A stretch of 64,000 nucleotides of DNA from Cavia porcellus (GCF_034190915.1 NW_026947504.1:66243474-66307473), one strand, 5' to 3'. Shown: positions 14,301 to 23,407, counted from the stretch's first letter. Translations and numbers: made by a program. The notes: generated by a model not told the origin, from the letters alone.

Positions 14301-15033
14301 TTCACGAACAGAACTCAAACTGCATGGGAAATACTTCTCAGAATCAACAACTGGGATCATGTTCTATTAAAGAATTTCTGCATGTCAAAAGAAATCTCTA
14401 GCAGAGTGAAAAGAAAATCCACAAACTGGGAAAAATCTTAGTGAACTGTCCCTCAGATAAAGGACTTCTGTCTAAAGCATAAAAAAATTTAAAAATATCA
14501 GACTCCTGAAATTAAAAGTCCCAATCCAAAAATGGGCATCTGAGATGAATACACGGTTCTCAGACAATGAAATACAAATGGCAAATAAATACATAAAAAA
14601 ATGTTCATCATCATTACTCATTAGAGAAATGCAAAATAAAACCACACTGAGATTCCATATCGCTCCAGAAAGAATGGCCAGGATCAAGAAAACTACCAAC
14701 AACAAATGCTGGAGAGGCTGTGGGGAGAAAGGAACTCTCCTGCACTGTTGCTGGGAATGTAGACTGGTGCAACCACTGTGGAGCTCAGTCTGGAGATTCC
14801 TCAAAAAGCTGGGATTGGAAGTCCAATTTGACCCAGGTATTCCACTTCTAGGCATATTCCTAGAACTGAAAACATTATACCACAGTGATATATGTGCACC
14901 AATGTTTATAGCAGCACAATTTGTAATAGCCAGATGTTGGAAACAACCTAAGTGTCTATCAACTGAGGAACTGATAAAAAAAAAAGTTGTGGTATTTTTA
15001 TACAATGGAATACTACTTAGCTATGAAGACTGA
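11340..15033 (+). pseudogene. L1-C ORF2 (endonuclease-reverse transcriptase), degraded
   Basis: ORF2p nicks target DNA and reverse transcribes L1 RNA. Endonuclease: readable at 11519-11839 with the conserved ILNIYAPN block and GDLNTPL (catalytic Asp and Asn kept). RT: 12556-13263 is open for 235 codons with [16 protein letters not shown] and the motif-A block [12 protein letters not shown]; the usual PGPDGF loop reads PRWIPV. The GTRQGCPLSP block carries a stop, and FADD reads FEDN (about 13426), so the enzyme is dead. Further open blocks lie at 13435-13623, 13620-14027 (a shift of frame between them) and 14247-14441. The C-terminal block 14545-15033 keeps the Cys/His motif CWRGCGEKGTLLHCCWEC and ends at TGA 15031-15033. 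Confidence 0.85.
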
Positions 15034-15829
15034 TCACATTGAGATATTTATAAGTAAATGACCTAATGAGACCATACTCATAAGCAAAATAAATCAAACT
15101 CACATGTATAAATACAATATAGTCTTCCTACTGTAAGAAATGGTAAGAGTACATAAGATTTTATGGTAATCATGATGCCCCATTACATTTCTTTGAAGAC
15201 TTTTAATGTTTTCATTCATTAATTGGAATGATTTTATTCTGTTTTGTTTGATTTTATTATGCATGATGGTATGAAAATCTATTTTGAAGAAAACAAGACA
15301 TTATGGCAGCCATTGCTGATTTAATATCATCTTGCTTTGAAGTCCTACCAGCTTTTGTTTTTCTGTTTCCATTGCTTCTATCATGTTGTGTCTTATTGTA
15401 TTTTTTTTTTGTCTTTTTCGTTTTTACCGGTACCAGGGATCGAACTCACGACTGCCTGCTTGCAAGGCAGGCAGTTGTGCAGCTGAGCTAAATCCCCAGC
15501 CCCCGTCTTATTGTATTTTAATACGTGTGATAGTATAAACAAAATTTTATGGAACATGAGATACAGTCATTGTTCATTTCTTGTTATTTGGTTCTGAATG
15601 CCCTGTAATACTTTTATTCTCTTGAATTGTTCTGTACTATTTTGTTATGCTTGATAATGGTGTATGTGAAGGTATGATCAACTATTTCAAAGAAAGAGAC
15701 ATTATGGTAGCTACTGTTTATATCTGTTTGTCTTATAGTGAAGTGCTGTGTTGCTTACATTGTTTCATTGTGATCTGCTTTGTTCTGTCCTCTTTTGACT
15801 TAATCTCCTTAAAATAAAAAATTAAAAAA
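15034..15829 (+). other. L1-C 3'UTR and A-rich tail
   Basis: T-rich, A/T-biased 3'UTR after the ORF2 stop, interrupted by an antisense ID SINE and ending in tccttaaaataaaaaatta plus A-run at the TSD. The same 3'UTR type recurs in L1-B, in 28349-28607 and in 29843-30459. Confidence 0.75.
15405..15504 (-). mobile_element. ID-type SINE, antisense, in the 3'UTR of L1-C
   Basis: Minus-strand tRNA-derived SINE: the plus strand shows a T-rich tail complement, then ggtaccagggatcgaactc (B-box complement) and ends with ctaaatccccagcccc. It has a perfect 15-bp TSD gtcttattgtatttt at 15390-15404 and 15505-15519. It belongs to the 'gcaaggcaggc' subtype also seen at 18905, 38300 and 57914. Confidence 0.93.
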
Positions 15830-15888
15830 AGAAAATGTGATTTTTTATGTAATGGAGTACTACTCAGCCATTAAGAAGGATAGACTTG

Positions 15889-15970
15889 TCTGGCTGGGGA
15901 TTTAGCTCAGCAGCACAAGTACATGCCTGCCAAGCACAAGGTTGTCAGTTCCATCCTCAGTACCAAAATA
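15889..15970 (+). mobile_element. ID-type SINE in the 3' part of L1-A
   Basis: Body tctggctggggatttagctc with a B-box-like segment and short A-rich end. TSD gaaggatagacttg (15875-15888) and gaaggataaacttg (15971-15984), one mismatch. Confidence 0.88.
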
Positions 15971-16400
15971 GAAGGATAAACTTGAGACTTTTATAGTTAC
16001 ATAAATGCAACTTGAGACCATATTCATAAGTGAAATAAACCTGACTTGGATTAGTAAACATCATATTGCCTCCCTGGCATGAGAAACTGAAAGAGTAAAT
16101 AAGGTCTAAAATGTACAATAGGTATTTTGAAATGGGAATAAACTGTCCAAAAGCAAAAAGGAACTAGAATGTGTGAAAAGGGAAAGGATAAATGGACAAG
16201 GGGGAAAAATGTGAGGCAATTATACTATTAATGTCTCTTAGTTCCTTGAAAAGGAAGGTTTGTGCTAATATCGATTGGAAAAAATGTAATGCTTATGGTT
16301 TTTACTCTGAATAACTAAAGATAGCAATGTTAATGCTTATTATTCTCCTATTATCTTGTTATGAAATTGTTTTACTCTTTCTCTATAAAATAAAAGAAAG

Positions 16401-17411
16401 AGCCTGATGTCACCATCACCACACAAGCCTGTCATCTATGGAGGAAACCAAGGACCTGGGTGACAACCCCACCAAATTATCCAGGCTGGCAGGCATGGGC
16501 TGGGGTTCCAGGCTATGAACACTGCAGTTTCCAGGACAGTTTTCTTAACATCTGTCTCTAGGAGCAGGGCTTGCAGGGCAGCTGCATGTCAGCTGGGATT
16601 GCCGAAAGGCTGCTGGAGTCCAGCACAGAGGGAAGCCGAGTGCCAGGTGTAGAAAGGCCCCAGGAGGGGTGCTGTCCTTCAGTCTGGGAACTAAAGGAGC
16701 AACATAGTCTTTTCTCTCCTGTGCCACATTCCCAGTCTCAGGCACAACCCCGTCTAGCTCTGTCAGGAGATACAGGTGACAAGTGACCGGACACACTATC
16801 TTGTGTCTGGCTGGAAGTTATTTTAATGACTAGTTGGTGTCAAATTCCTCCTAGATCCAATCGCCATCATCCTACCAGGCCTTATGGGGATCCCAGAATC
16901 AGGTTGCTCTGTAATTCAAAGCAGGCCAGACCAGCCTAAAAACCTGGAGCAATCCTGTAACCCAGGGCAGGAGGTGGTACAGAGTTGGCGGGGGAAGCAG
17001 ATGACTGCCTCTTTCTGGAGAGGACTCTGATTGTGGCATACATCCAGCTGCCTAAATCTCAAAGACTTGCTCCTCCTGGTTTGGTGAAGACCTTTCCCTG
17101 GAAGGTCTCTGCACCAGGAGACGACCATAAACATGAGAAGAGACCCAGAGGTCAAATTGCCATGTGAAAATCAATGCAAAAGCTCTCCATTCTATTAGTT
17201 CCAGGTACAGGAGATCAATGTCATTCCAATCTTTTAAAACAGAAAATATCTCTGAGATTCAAGGAAGAGGGAAGTAAGTTCAATGCATCATGACACACAA
17301 GCACGTTACTCACCACCTCTGCATTCTGAAGAAGTCACCTGTTTTGGGGAGCTCAGCACTAGCACATGGTTACTGCAGTGCCTGTAACCTGTAACCACCT
17401 TACAAATTGTT
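16401..17411. other. Single-copy intronic sequence between L1-A and the provirus
   Basis: About 1 kb with no recognisable repeat, exon or RNA gene. Short ORFs on both strands (for example 16571-16786) overlap one another and show no family features. It is assumed to be GUCY1B2 intron. Confidence 0.5.
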
Positions 17412-17417
17412 CTTGAG

Positions 17418-17847
17418 TGTCGGTGTCGCTCCCGGCCGGCAGGAAGAACACACGACAGATTCTGACGGTGTGCAACCTTGTCTTTATTTGTCTCCGCGTG
17501 GGCCGCGCGAGGCCTCTGCTCTGCCACCAGTCCTTTCTCACCGGTGGACTTCCTCTATCTCTCTCTGTGCTTCTCTCTCGTGGCGGGAGAGGCACTCACT
17601 TTTATAGGGTAACAGTGGCCAATCAGTTCAAAGCGCGCGATGCGGGCTGATTGGCTAACATCAGTTGTTGCTAGGCAGACTATCTTACAGAGCGGGTTGT
17701 TTAAGTCGCCAGGGCAATCAGGGGGCAGGAAGCAGGCGCCAACTTGGCTCACTCGATGGGAGGGGTAATCTAGCTCAGGCTTTGCTCTTTCTTACAGGCC
17801 TCACGTCCGCCAAGTAAGGCGACCGGGCTCGGCCGCGGCTCCCAACA
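17418..17847 (-). repeat. Provirus 3' LTR
   Basis: 430 bp, same length as the 5' LTR, with TATA-like box near 17607-17600 and AATAAA at 17488-17483 (minus). It retains CpG at 17504, 17638 and 17707 where the 5' LTR has TpG. Because it is in GUCY1B2 sense inside an intron, its polyadenylation signal could truncate host transcripts. Confidence 0.93.
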
Positions 17848-17860
17848 TCTCCCCCTATTT
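17848..17860 (-). other. Polypurine tract of the provirus
   Basis: Immediately before the 3' LTR the minus strand reads aaaatagggggaga, the expected plus-strand primer for reverse transcription. Confidence 0.8.
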
Positions 17861-18258
17861 TATTTATTTTGAATGAATGTACGCATCGCAGCCTGCCCTG
17901 GATTGAGTGCAGAGGCTTATGCCCTGTGTTGAGGCCCACCATAGGCCCTTGGCTTGGACCCTGGTCGGCCATCCTTGGGTCCGCCAAGGCCTTGAGACCC
18001 TCGTCCTTTTTCCAGGGCCAGGAGTGAACTGGACGGAACCTGGATGCACATAGGCATGCACTCATGCCCCTCCATGCGATCCCCTCGGAGAGACATCTAG
18101 ATCTGGGCAGATTCTAGTAATCCAGCAGCTTTCGTGCAGTATGGGTTGGGCCTGGCTTAGGTCGAGTCGTGCTGGGGAGGCACGCTCTTACCCTTCATTG
18201 ACTCACCTACCCTGCTGTGTGGTGTCAATAGGGAAGGAGTGCGGAAGACCCGCCACAT
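17861..18258 (-). other. Provirus region between env remnant and polypurine tract
   Basis: About 400 bp with no convincing frame. It probably represents proviral 3' untranslated sequence. Confidence 0.5.
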
Positions 18259-18606
18259 CTAGACCCGGTCGTAGGCCAGTCGAGCGAGCCATGCGTAAGC
18301 CTCGGGGTCATTGTGCCCATCACGGGCTGCTGCCAGGGCCGCATGGGCAACCAGGCGTACTTGATGCCGGGCCGCCGCAAGGCGCCCATTAATAAATGAT
18401 GTGACCCATCGGAGCAAGCATGGTCCTATAAGCAGGAGCAAGAACAAGGAGCATAGGGTAGCAAGGGTAGCACATAGGGGAGAAAGCCGTTCCAGGCCCC
18501 CAAAAAGGGATTGTCCTGCAGTTCTTTTAGGGCTCATCTTGTTGTTGGGTCTGCAGTTGGCCTCTGGTGGAACAGGCCTGATCTTCAGTCGAGGGACTTG
18601 TCGCAC
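18259..18606 (-). pseudogene. env: Provirus env remnant: membrane anchor and cytoplasmic tail
   Basis: An overlapping minus frame. A plausible env start ATG is at 18537 (MSPKRTAGQ). About ten codons later comes a hydrophobic anchor (LCSLFLLLLIGPCLLRW) and a tail with VRLVAHAALAAARDG ending at TAG 18259-18261. The GPC-centred anchor resembles gamma-/D-type Env transmembrane subunits. The surface subunit, fusion peptide and ectodomain are deleted, so no functional envelope is encoded. Confidence 0.7.
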
Positions 18607-18835
18607 GCGTCAACCTCTCTGGGACCCACAGTGGTTCTCGTCCCGGTCCCTGCGGAAAGACACAAACCGCGCCTCGGTTCCAGCTAACCACCGGATCCGG
18701 GCCCATCCATTGTCCCATCAGGACATCTTTCCATCTAACCCATCGTTTATTTTTTGGGGATGGGGTACAATGTGCCATAGCTGGGGAGCAATTTTCACTG
18801 TTTAAGTTTAAAAAATTGTATGTGAATAATGCCAT
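18527..18835 (-). pseudogene. pol: Provirus pol remnant: integrase C-terminal part
   Basis: The minus frame from 18835 reads ALFTYNFLNLNSE, KRWVRWKDVLMGQWMGPD, SWNRGAVCVFPQ and PLWVPERLTR, then a stop at 18527. This is the end of the integrase catalytic core and its SH3-like DNA-binding C-terminus as found in beta-/class II retroviruses (family knowledge). The catalytic D,D,E residues and all RT/protease sequence are missing. It overlaps the start of the env frame, as usual in these viruses. Confidence 0.85.
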
Positions 18836-18904
18836 AGATAACTGCGCCTTTGGAGGTAGGCCTTGGCTTACTCCCCCTTTTTGTTTTTTATTTTATTTTA
18901 TTTT

Positions 18905-19065
18905 TATTTTATTATTATTATTTTTTTTGGTCTTTTTCGTTTTTTTTAATTAATTAATTAATTAATTTATTTATTTATTTATTTTTTATCGGTACCAGGG
19001 ATCGAACTCGCGATTGCCTGCTTACAAGGCAGGCGCTTATGCCGCTGAGCTAAATCCCCAGCCCC
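18905..19065 (-). mobile_element. ID-type SINE at the gag/pol deletion point
   Basis: Minus-strand tRNA-derived SINE; plus strand shows ggtaccagggatcgaactcg, gcaggcgcttatgccgctg and ctaaatccccagcccc. Its tail complement is a long T-rich run with ttaa and ttta short repeats (18905-18985). Same sense as the provirus. No clean TSD is visible, which fits an insertion whose flank was lost in the gag-pol deletion. Confidence 0.85.
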
Positions 19066-20173
19066 TGTTTCCTTGACCGGCGTTTCTCTCAGCCTGCTCA
19101 GCAGAGAACTCTGCGTACCATGCTCGCCAGTCTAAGTAGCTGCCTGAGCGTAGACATGCTTTTGCCAACTGGGTCCAGTCCGCTGGGGTGAGCGGCCCAG
19201 AAGACAAGTTTTCTAGCATAGCTATGGTATAGGGTGCAGTAGGACTGAAGGAAGTGACAGCACTCTTAAGCTCTCTGATCTGCTTTATCTCAAAGGGTTC
19301 CCAAACATTGCGCCCTTGACCCGGGGCCATTTGCACAGGATATACTCTATAAGGACCGTAATCTATTCCTTGCATCGGTGGATCCCCTCCGGACCATCGT
19401 TCACCCCTCCATAGCCGCCCATGAAAATACCGTCCGCCCTGCGGCGCGACGTCATAGGATGGCGGTCGCGACAGAGTGGAACGGGGCGTCACTTCCTGTG
19501 CCGGCTGAGAGAAGGGGGGGTCCCCTGTAGCGGCCTCTCGGCGGGGAACCGCTTCTGGAAGTGAACTCCAGGGCGGAGCGGATGGCTCTCTATCTCCTCC
19601 CCGCAAGGGGGCGCTCGGGGGTCCTTTCTCCTCTCTTTGCTTTTCTCGAGCGGCGCACGCACACAATTCGCGGCGCAACTCGGCATAGGGGCTTCGGGCC
19701 TCTCGGCTTCCTGTCCCACCTTCTAGTTCCTCCTGGCTATCTGAGTCGGAGGACTCCAGAGCTTGGGTGTTCTCTATCTTTCCCTGGATCTTCTCCCCCT
19801 GGACAGACCCCTCCCGAGAGCATTCCGATTTTGCCTGCTCAAAAGCCTTGCGTGCGTCCATGATTTCCGCATCTCTAACTGCCGACGGGAACCCCTTCCC
19901 CTCCCCTTCAAGACACGCATGTATCATTTCCCACAGGGGGCGAATAGCCAGCGAAATATCGCCTCCCAATTCCGCCGAGGCGAGGTCCCCACCTAACTTC
20001 TCCCATGACGGCAGGTTTAAATGCCCTGTGGGTAAAAACCAGGGAGCCACCCTATCTACCTCCGCTATGGATAGTTCCAGTGTTTTTTGACCTACCCTGA
20101 GGTCTCTAGATTTTAAAAGCTTTCTAAGGGCCTTTACCAAGGGCCGTGCCTCTGTGCTCGGTAAATTACCCAT
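19037..20173 (-). pseudogene. gag: Provirus gag, truncated in capsid, with SINE-encoded tail
   Basis: The frame is open from 20275; I take ATG 20173 because it gives Met-Gly (MGNLPSTEARPL), the myristoylation start typical of retroviral Gag, leaving 378 codons. Matrix region: about residues 1-100 (LRKLLKSRDL, PWFLPTGHLNLPSWEKLGGD). A long Ser/Glu/Pro-rich middle follows. Capsid N-terminal domain begins near PVQMAPGQGRNVWEPF and includes TAPYTIAMLENL and LTPADWTQLAKACL. The frame then enters an ID SINE at 19065 and ends after nine codons. The capsid C-terminal half with the major homology region and the nucleocapsid zinc knuckles are absent. Assignment to class II/IAP-like Gag is by layout and motifs. 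Confidence 0.85.
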
Positions 20174-20357
20174 CCTCAACCTCTGAGGGCTGTTACTCAC
20201 CGCGTGTGACTTAGAGAACCCGTCACCTACGCGTGAGCCTGAGGGGAGTCTAAAAGCCCTGTAGGTGCGCGCCACCCAGAGCCCAGGTTTATCCCCTACT
20301 CACCTGTCCGGCAGCACCGCGCTGGAGCGTTGCACACCACCGAGGGGAGTGATCAGT

Positions 20358-20375
20358 TCCCCGTATGGGCCACCA
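20358..20375 (-). other. Primer-binding-site-like sequence
   Basis: Two bases after the 5' LTR, minus strand reads TGGTGGCCCATACGGGGA. TGG is the complement of the tRNA CCA end and the position is right. I could not match it to a standard rodent tRNA 3' end. Confidence 0.55.
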
Positions 20376-20377
20376 GA

Positions 20378-20807
20378 TGTCGGTGTCGCTCCCGGCCGGC
20401 AGGAAGAACACACGACAGATTCTGACGGTGTGCAACCTTGTCTTTATTTGTCTCCGCGTGGGCTGCGCGAGGCCTCTGCTCTGCCACCAGTCCTTTCTCA
20501 CCGGTGGACTTCCTCTATCTCTCTCTGTGCTTCTCTCTCGTGGCGGGAGAGGCACTCACTTTTATAGGGTAACAGTGGCCAATCAGTTCAAAGCGCGTGA
20601 TGCGGGCTGATTGGCTAACATCAGTTGTTGCTAGGCAGACTATCTTACAGAGCGGGTTGTTTAAGTTGCCAGGGCAATCAGGGGGCAGGAAGCAGGCGCC
20701 AACTTGGCTCACTCGATGGGAGGGGTAATCTAGCTCAGGCTTTGCTCTTTCTTACAGGCCTCACGTCCGCCAAGTAAGGCGACCGGGCTCGGCCGCGGCT
20801 CCCAACA
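20378..20807 (-). repeat. Provirus 5' LTR
   Basis: 430 bp, starting (minus) TGTTGGGAGCCGCGGCC and ending CACCGACA. TATA-like tataaaag is near 20567-20560 and the AATAAA hexamer at 20448-20443, giving the expected U3-R-U5 order. The start and the ttcttcctgccggccggga end strongly resemble the mouse IAP LTR layout (family knowledge). It differs from the 3' LTR at 20464, 20598 and 20667, all CpG positions now TpG on plus. Confidence 0.93.
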
Positions 20808-20813
20808 CTTGAG

Positions 20814-21084
20814 GATGCAACTCATTTGCTGAGCTCAGAGGCACCATAAAGATGAGCTCAAAAGCACAGCCCTTTCTGCCTGACACTGCACAGGAACTAG
20901 CTTGAAGGTCCTGAGGGACAGGGCCTAACCTGACCCTTCCAACATCTCAAGCTGTCAGGTGCTGGGCATGGCTGCTGAGGCAGCATCTCCCTATAATAAT
21001 CCCCAAATGCCACCTCCCACTATCACAGGGACCCATGGGTGAGGAATGAACAGGGGAAAGGAAAGAAGGAAATACTTTTCAAAA
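20814..21084. other. Single-copy sequence right of the provirus
   Basis: No repeat or exon recognised. Confidence 0.4.
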
Positions 21085-21245
21085 GCCCAGTGTGTGCCAG
21101 ATATGACATCAGATATTTTCACATTAGCTTGCTTAGTCCTCCAAACGACTATGAAGGATAAATGATACTATTTTTTGTTTGAATAATGAGAAAACTGTGA
21201 CATTGACTTGAGTTATTAAAGGACAAGGAGACAAAGCTAAAATTC
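21085..21245 (+). repeat. MIR-like ancient SINE
   Basis: Pattern of a MIR body: gtgtgtgccagatatgacat, then 'cctccaaacgactatgaagg' and 'aatgagaaaactg', heavily diverged. Confidence 0.5.
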
Positions 21246-21754
21246 TCTTTTGTCCTGTACTTTTTCCCCTAGGAACCTGGAGAGTGAGCAGGCTGACCAA
21301 AAAACAATGCTGATACACACATGGGAGAAATAATCCTGGACATACAAATGCACTCTGTACAGGACCATGTGGCCCCCATTATGACCCTCAGAAAGGCATA
21401 TTCACATCAGAACAGATGAACAAACAAACCACGGCAGAGCAAAGACAGGAGAAGGACCATTAGTATCCTGCCCAGCAAACGGGGTCCACGTTCAGATGAA
21501 TACAAGAGTATCGTAAGGGAATTCTGGGTGTTACTCTTCCAGACATCCAGACCTAATTATAGTGAAATATTTCAGAGGTATAAGAACATATCTGTCAAAG
21601 TCAACATCAAGCCCAGACATGATTTTGGTGGTAGAGATAATGAAACTCAAAAAATGCTGTTCATAGTTTAGGTATTCAAGAAACCTAAGGTCCTCAAATA
21701 GAAAGGATCACACATGAGCCCTGGACTGCACTAGACAGTGCACCCCCACTCCAA

Positions 21755-22600
21755 TCACATCCACCAGAAACCTGTGACTTTATTTAGAAATTAGGACTTT
21801 ACAGATATAATCACATTAAGTCAATTGAGGAAGAGCCTAAATCCAATATATTTGGTGGCATCCTTATGAGAAGAGGTGTTGGGAGCCGCGTCTGTGATAG
21901 CTCGCCTTGCGCGGCGGACGTGCAGCCTGTGGTAAAGAGCAAAGCCTGAGGTAGATTACCCCTCCCATCGAATATGTTAGTTTCCTGCTTACCGCGTAAA
22001 CAACCCGCTCAACAATATAGTCTGCCTGGCAACTGATGATGTTAGCCAATCAGCTTGCCTTGCTTACTTTAACATGATTGGACACTGTACCCGTATATAT
22101 ACCGGTGCCACCCCTGGGCGGAAGAAGAAGCCAGGTAGAAGCCCAGAAGTAAAAGCCCAAAAGGAGCCGCGGAGAGCGGACCGGTAGAGGCTTTGGGGCA
22201 GACTGAAGCACAAAAGGAGCCGCGGGGAGCGGACCAGAGGAGGCTTCAGCTGGGAGAACCCAGGGCAGGCTGTACGGAGAAGGAAAATAAAAAAAGAAAA
22301 GGTTGTCCACTACCAGACTTTGTCGTGTGTCCTTCCTGCCGGCCGGGAGCGGACATCGACAAAGAGGAAATTTAGACCTGGAGATACACATACGAGAAGG
22401 AGCCATGTGAAGACAGGCAGACTGGAGTTGGCTGCCGATAGACTGTGATCTCCTGGGGATCCCCAACTGTTGGATAAAGGCAAAGATTTCTTCCTAGTCC
22501 CCTCAGAGAGAATGTGGCCTTGCCAGCAACTTGGTTTTGAACTTCTGACCCTGAGCTATGAGAATTTATTTCTAACGTTTTAAGTTATTTCATTTGTGAT
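21755..22600 (+). repeat. Ancient MaLR-like repeat split by a solo LTR
   Basis: The two halves (21755-21876 and 22368-22600) read on continuously: gtgactttatttagaaatt, taatcacattaag, 'ccttatgagaagagg', then 'gaaatttagacctggagata', 'gccatgtgaagacaggcag' and 'ctatgagaatttatttct'. A second copy is split at 57560-58760. This is a widespread mammalian repeat; the exact family is not assigned. Confidence 0.5.
21877..22361 (+). mobile_element. Solo IAP-like LTR
   Basis: 485-bp LTR starting TGTTGGGAGCCGCG and ending CATCGACA with 6-bp TSD aagagg (21871-21876 and 22362-22367). TATA-like gtatatatacc lies near 22093 and aataaa before the final ttccttcctgccggccggg block. It is related to the provirus LTR but clearly a different subfamily. 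It holds a 53-bp imperfect duplication (units starting 22159 and 22212, aaaaggagccgcgg...). Oriented opposite to the provirus and to GUCY1B2. Confidence 0.93.
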
Positions 22601-23312
22601 ACAGTCGATTCTCATTATTTGACGATTCTGTAATTCCAAAGTCTTCTGCTTGTTGAAATTCATCAATAGTCCTAAAATCAGCAGTCACAGAACTGTCAAT
22701 TTCATTGATAGACATGGGAAAAATTCATACCATCTAGTGCAAATCTTTCTAAACTAAGGTCAAACAAGGCAATGTTCTATGTTTTTATTTCAGTTCTCAT
22801 AACACAAAAAAGTATCCTTGCTGCAGCCTATTTTGTACCATGACTTCACTTTCTCATACTTTTTGTTGATGATTCTGCTGATAAAAATGACTCTCAAACT
22901 ATTTTAGCATCAAAGTGCTATCTAGTTTCCCTAAGCACAAGAAAGCTGTTATATCCCTTACAGAGGAAACAGATGCTAGATTAACTTCAATCAGCTATGA
23001 GCTTATACTGCTATTGACTATGATTTCAATCTTAGTGAGTCAGCTGTATGTATATACACATATGTATGTGTATGTGATGTCCTTAAACAGAAGCAGACTT
23101 AAATGAAGATGACACATTGACAAGTTGTCAAAAAATGTGGCAGGATACTCTCAGAAACCTAGCTCCACATTTTCCGAAAGACCGTGATTCAGTATTCACT
23201 AACTTAACATTTATAACCACTTCAATAAAACATAATTACCATGAATAAATGAAATCAACTGCATTTTGTTACAGCAGCCTTAAGGAATGCAAAACAAACC
23301 CTTCACACTCAC
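22601..23312. other. Intronic sequence with a possible DNA-transposon fossil
   Basis: 22600-22800 contains 'cagtcgattctcattatttg' and 'aaatcagcagtcacagaact', reminiscent of an old mammalian DNA transposon. The rest shows nothing I recognise up to the GUCY1B2 exon. Confidence 0.3.
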
Positions 23313-23407
23313 CTAGCATCTTAGAGGCTTCTTGTATGAGCTTCATGGTGATGGTGTCATCATACACTGTGTAGGTCATGAAAACATCTTGTACTTCTAC
23401 AGAAACT
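23313..23407 (-). CDS. GUCY1B2: GUCY1B2 next coding exon (HNOB domain)
   Basis: 95-bp minus-strand exon with acceptor cttacag before 23407 and donor gtgagt after 23313. In the phase set by the upstream exon it reads KVSVEVQDVFMTYTVYDD, then TITMKLIQEASKML, ending on the first base of the next codon. This is the second conserved block of the beta-2 HNOB domain (family knowledge). Joining to the 48077-48150 exon is in frame and removes an intron of 24.7 kb that holds L1-E and L1-D. The following exon is not found between here and the window start, so at least 23 kb of the next intron (L1 nest plus provirus) is included. No disabling change is visible in either exon. Confidence 0.9.

Larger units (their letters stand above)
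9529..15829 (+). mobile_element. L1-C: full-length younger LINE-1 inserted near the 3' end of L1-A
   Basis: A complete L1: 5'UTR of four tandem monomers (9529-10204), ORF1 (from 10205), ORF2 (about 11340-15033), 3'UTR and A-rich tail to 15829. It is bounded by TSD agaaaatgtgatctttat (9511-9528) and agaaaatgtgattttttat (15830-15848), with one mismatch and one base length difference. The L1-A phrase resumes exactly after the right copy. Both ORFs are broken, yet this is the best-preserved L1 here. Its own 3'UTR carries an antisense ID SINE (15405-15504). Confidence 0.92.
1..16400 (+). mobile_element. L1-A: old, nearly full-length LINE-1 split by nested insertions
   Basis: Plus-strand LINE-1 whose pieces are 1-1571 (5'UTR and ORF1 start), 4951-6848 (rest of ORF1, ORF2 endonuclease part), about 7190-7862 and 7973-9528 (reverse transcriptase to C-terminus), 15830-15888 and 15971-16400 (end of ORF2 and 3'UTR). 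Removing insertions leaves about 6.2 kb; alignment with L1-D suggests only about 0.5 kb of 5'UTR lies left of the window. ORF1 would start at ATG 1069 but hits a stop after about 22 codons. ORF2 is broken throughout, though short blocks are readable (6328-6555, linker region before the RT). The 3' end is an A-rich stretch near 16390. It is the oldest L1 of the nest, since every other element interrupts it. Confidence 0.85.
17418..20807 (-). mobile_element. Young IAP-like (class II, ERVK-type) provirus, internally deleted
   Basis: A 3.4-kb minus-strand provirus with 430-bp LTRs at both ends and a 6-bp TSD cttgag (17412-17417 and 20808-20813), the size typical of class II elements. Order on minus: LTR, primer-binding-like site, gag (matrix to part of capsid), an ID SINE, integrase C-terminus, env transmembrane tail, polypurine tract, LTR. 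Protease, RT, most of integrase and nearly all of env are missing. The LTR differs at only three of 430 positions, so it is recent. It lies in a GUCY1B2 intron in the same transcriptional sense as that gene. It cannot encode a virus by itself. Confidence 0.93.

Noticed and set aside
14472..15005. 177-codon minus-strand ORF
   Set aside because: Antisense shadow of the L1-C ORF2 C-terminus.
15405..15504. tRNA gene
   Set aside because: The tRNA-like boxes belong to an ID SINE with A-tail and TSD. The same applies at 7863, 15889, 18905, 38300 and 57914.
18401..18805. 134-codon plus ORF
   Set aside because: Antisense to the integrase and env remnants of the provirus.
19561..20090. Plus-strand ORFs of about 100 codons
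   Set aside because: They are antisense to the provirus gag.
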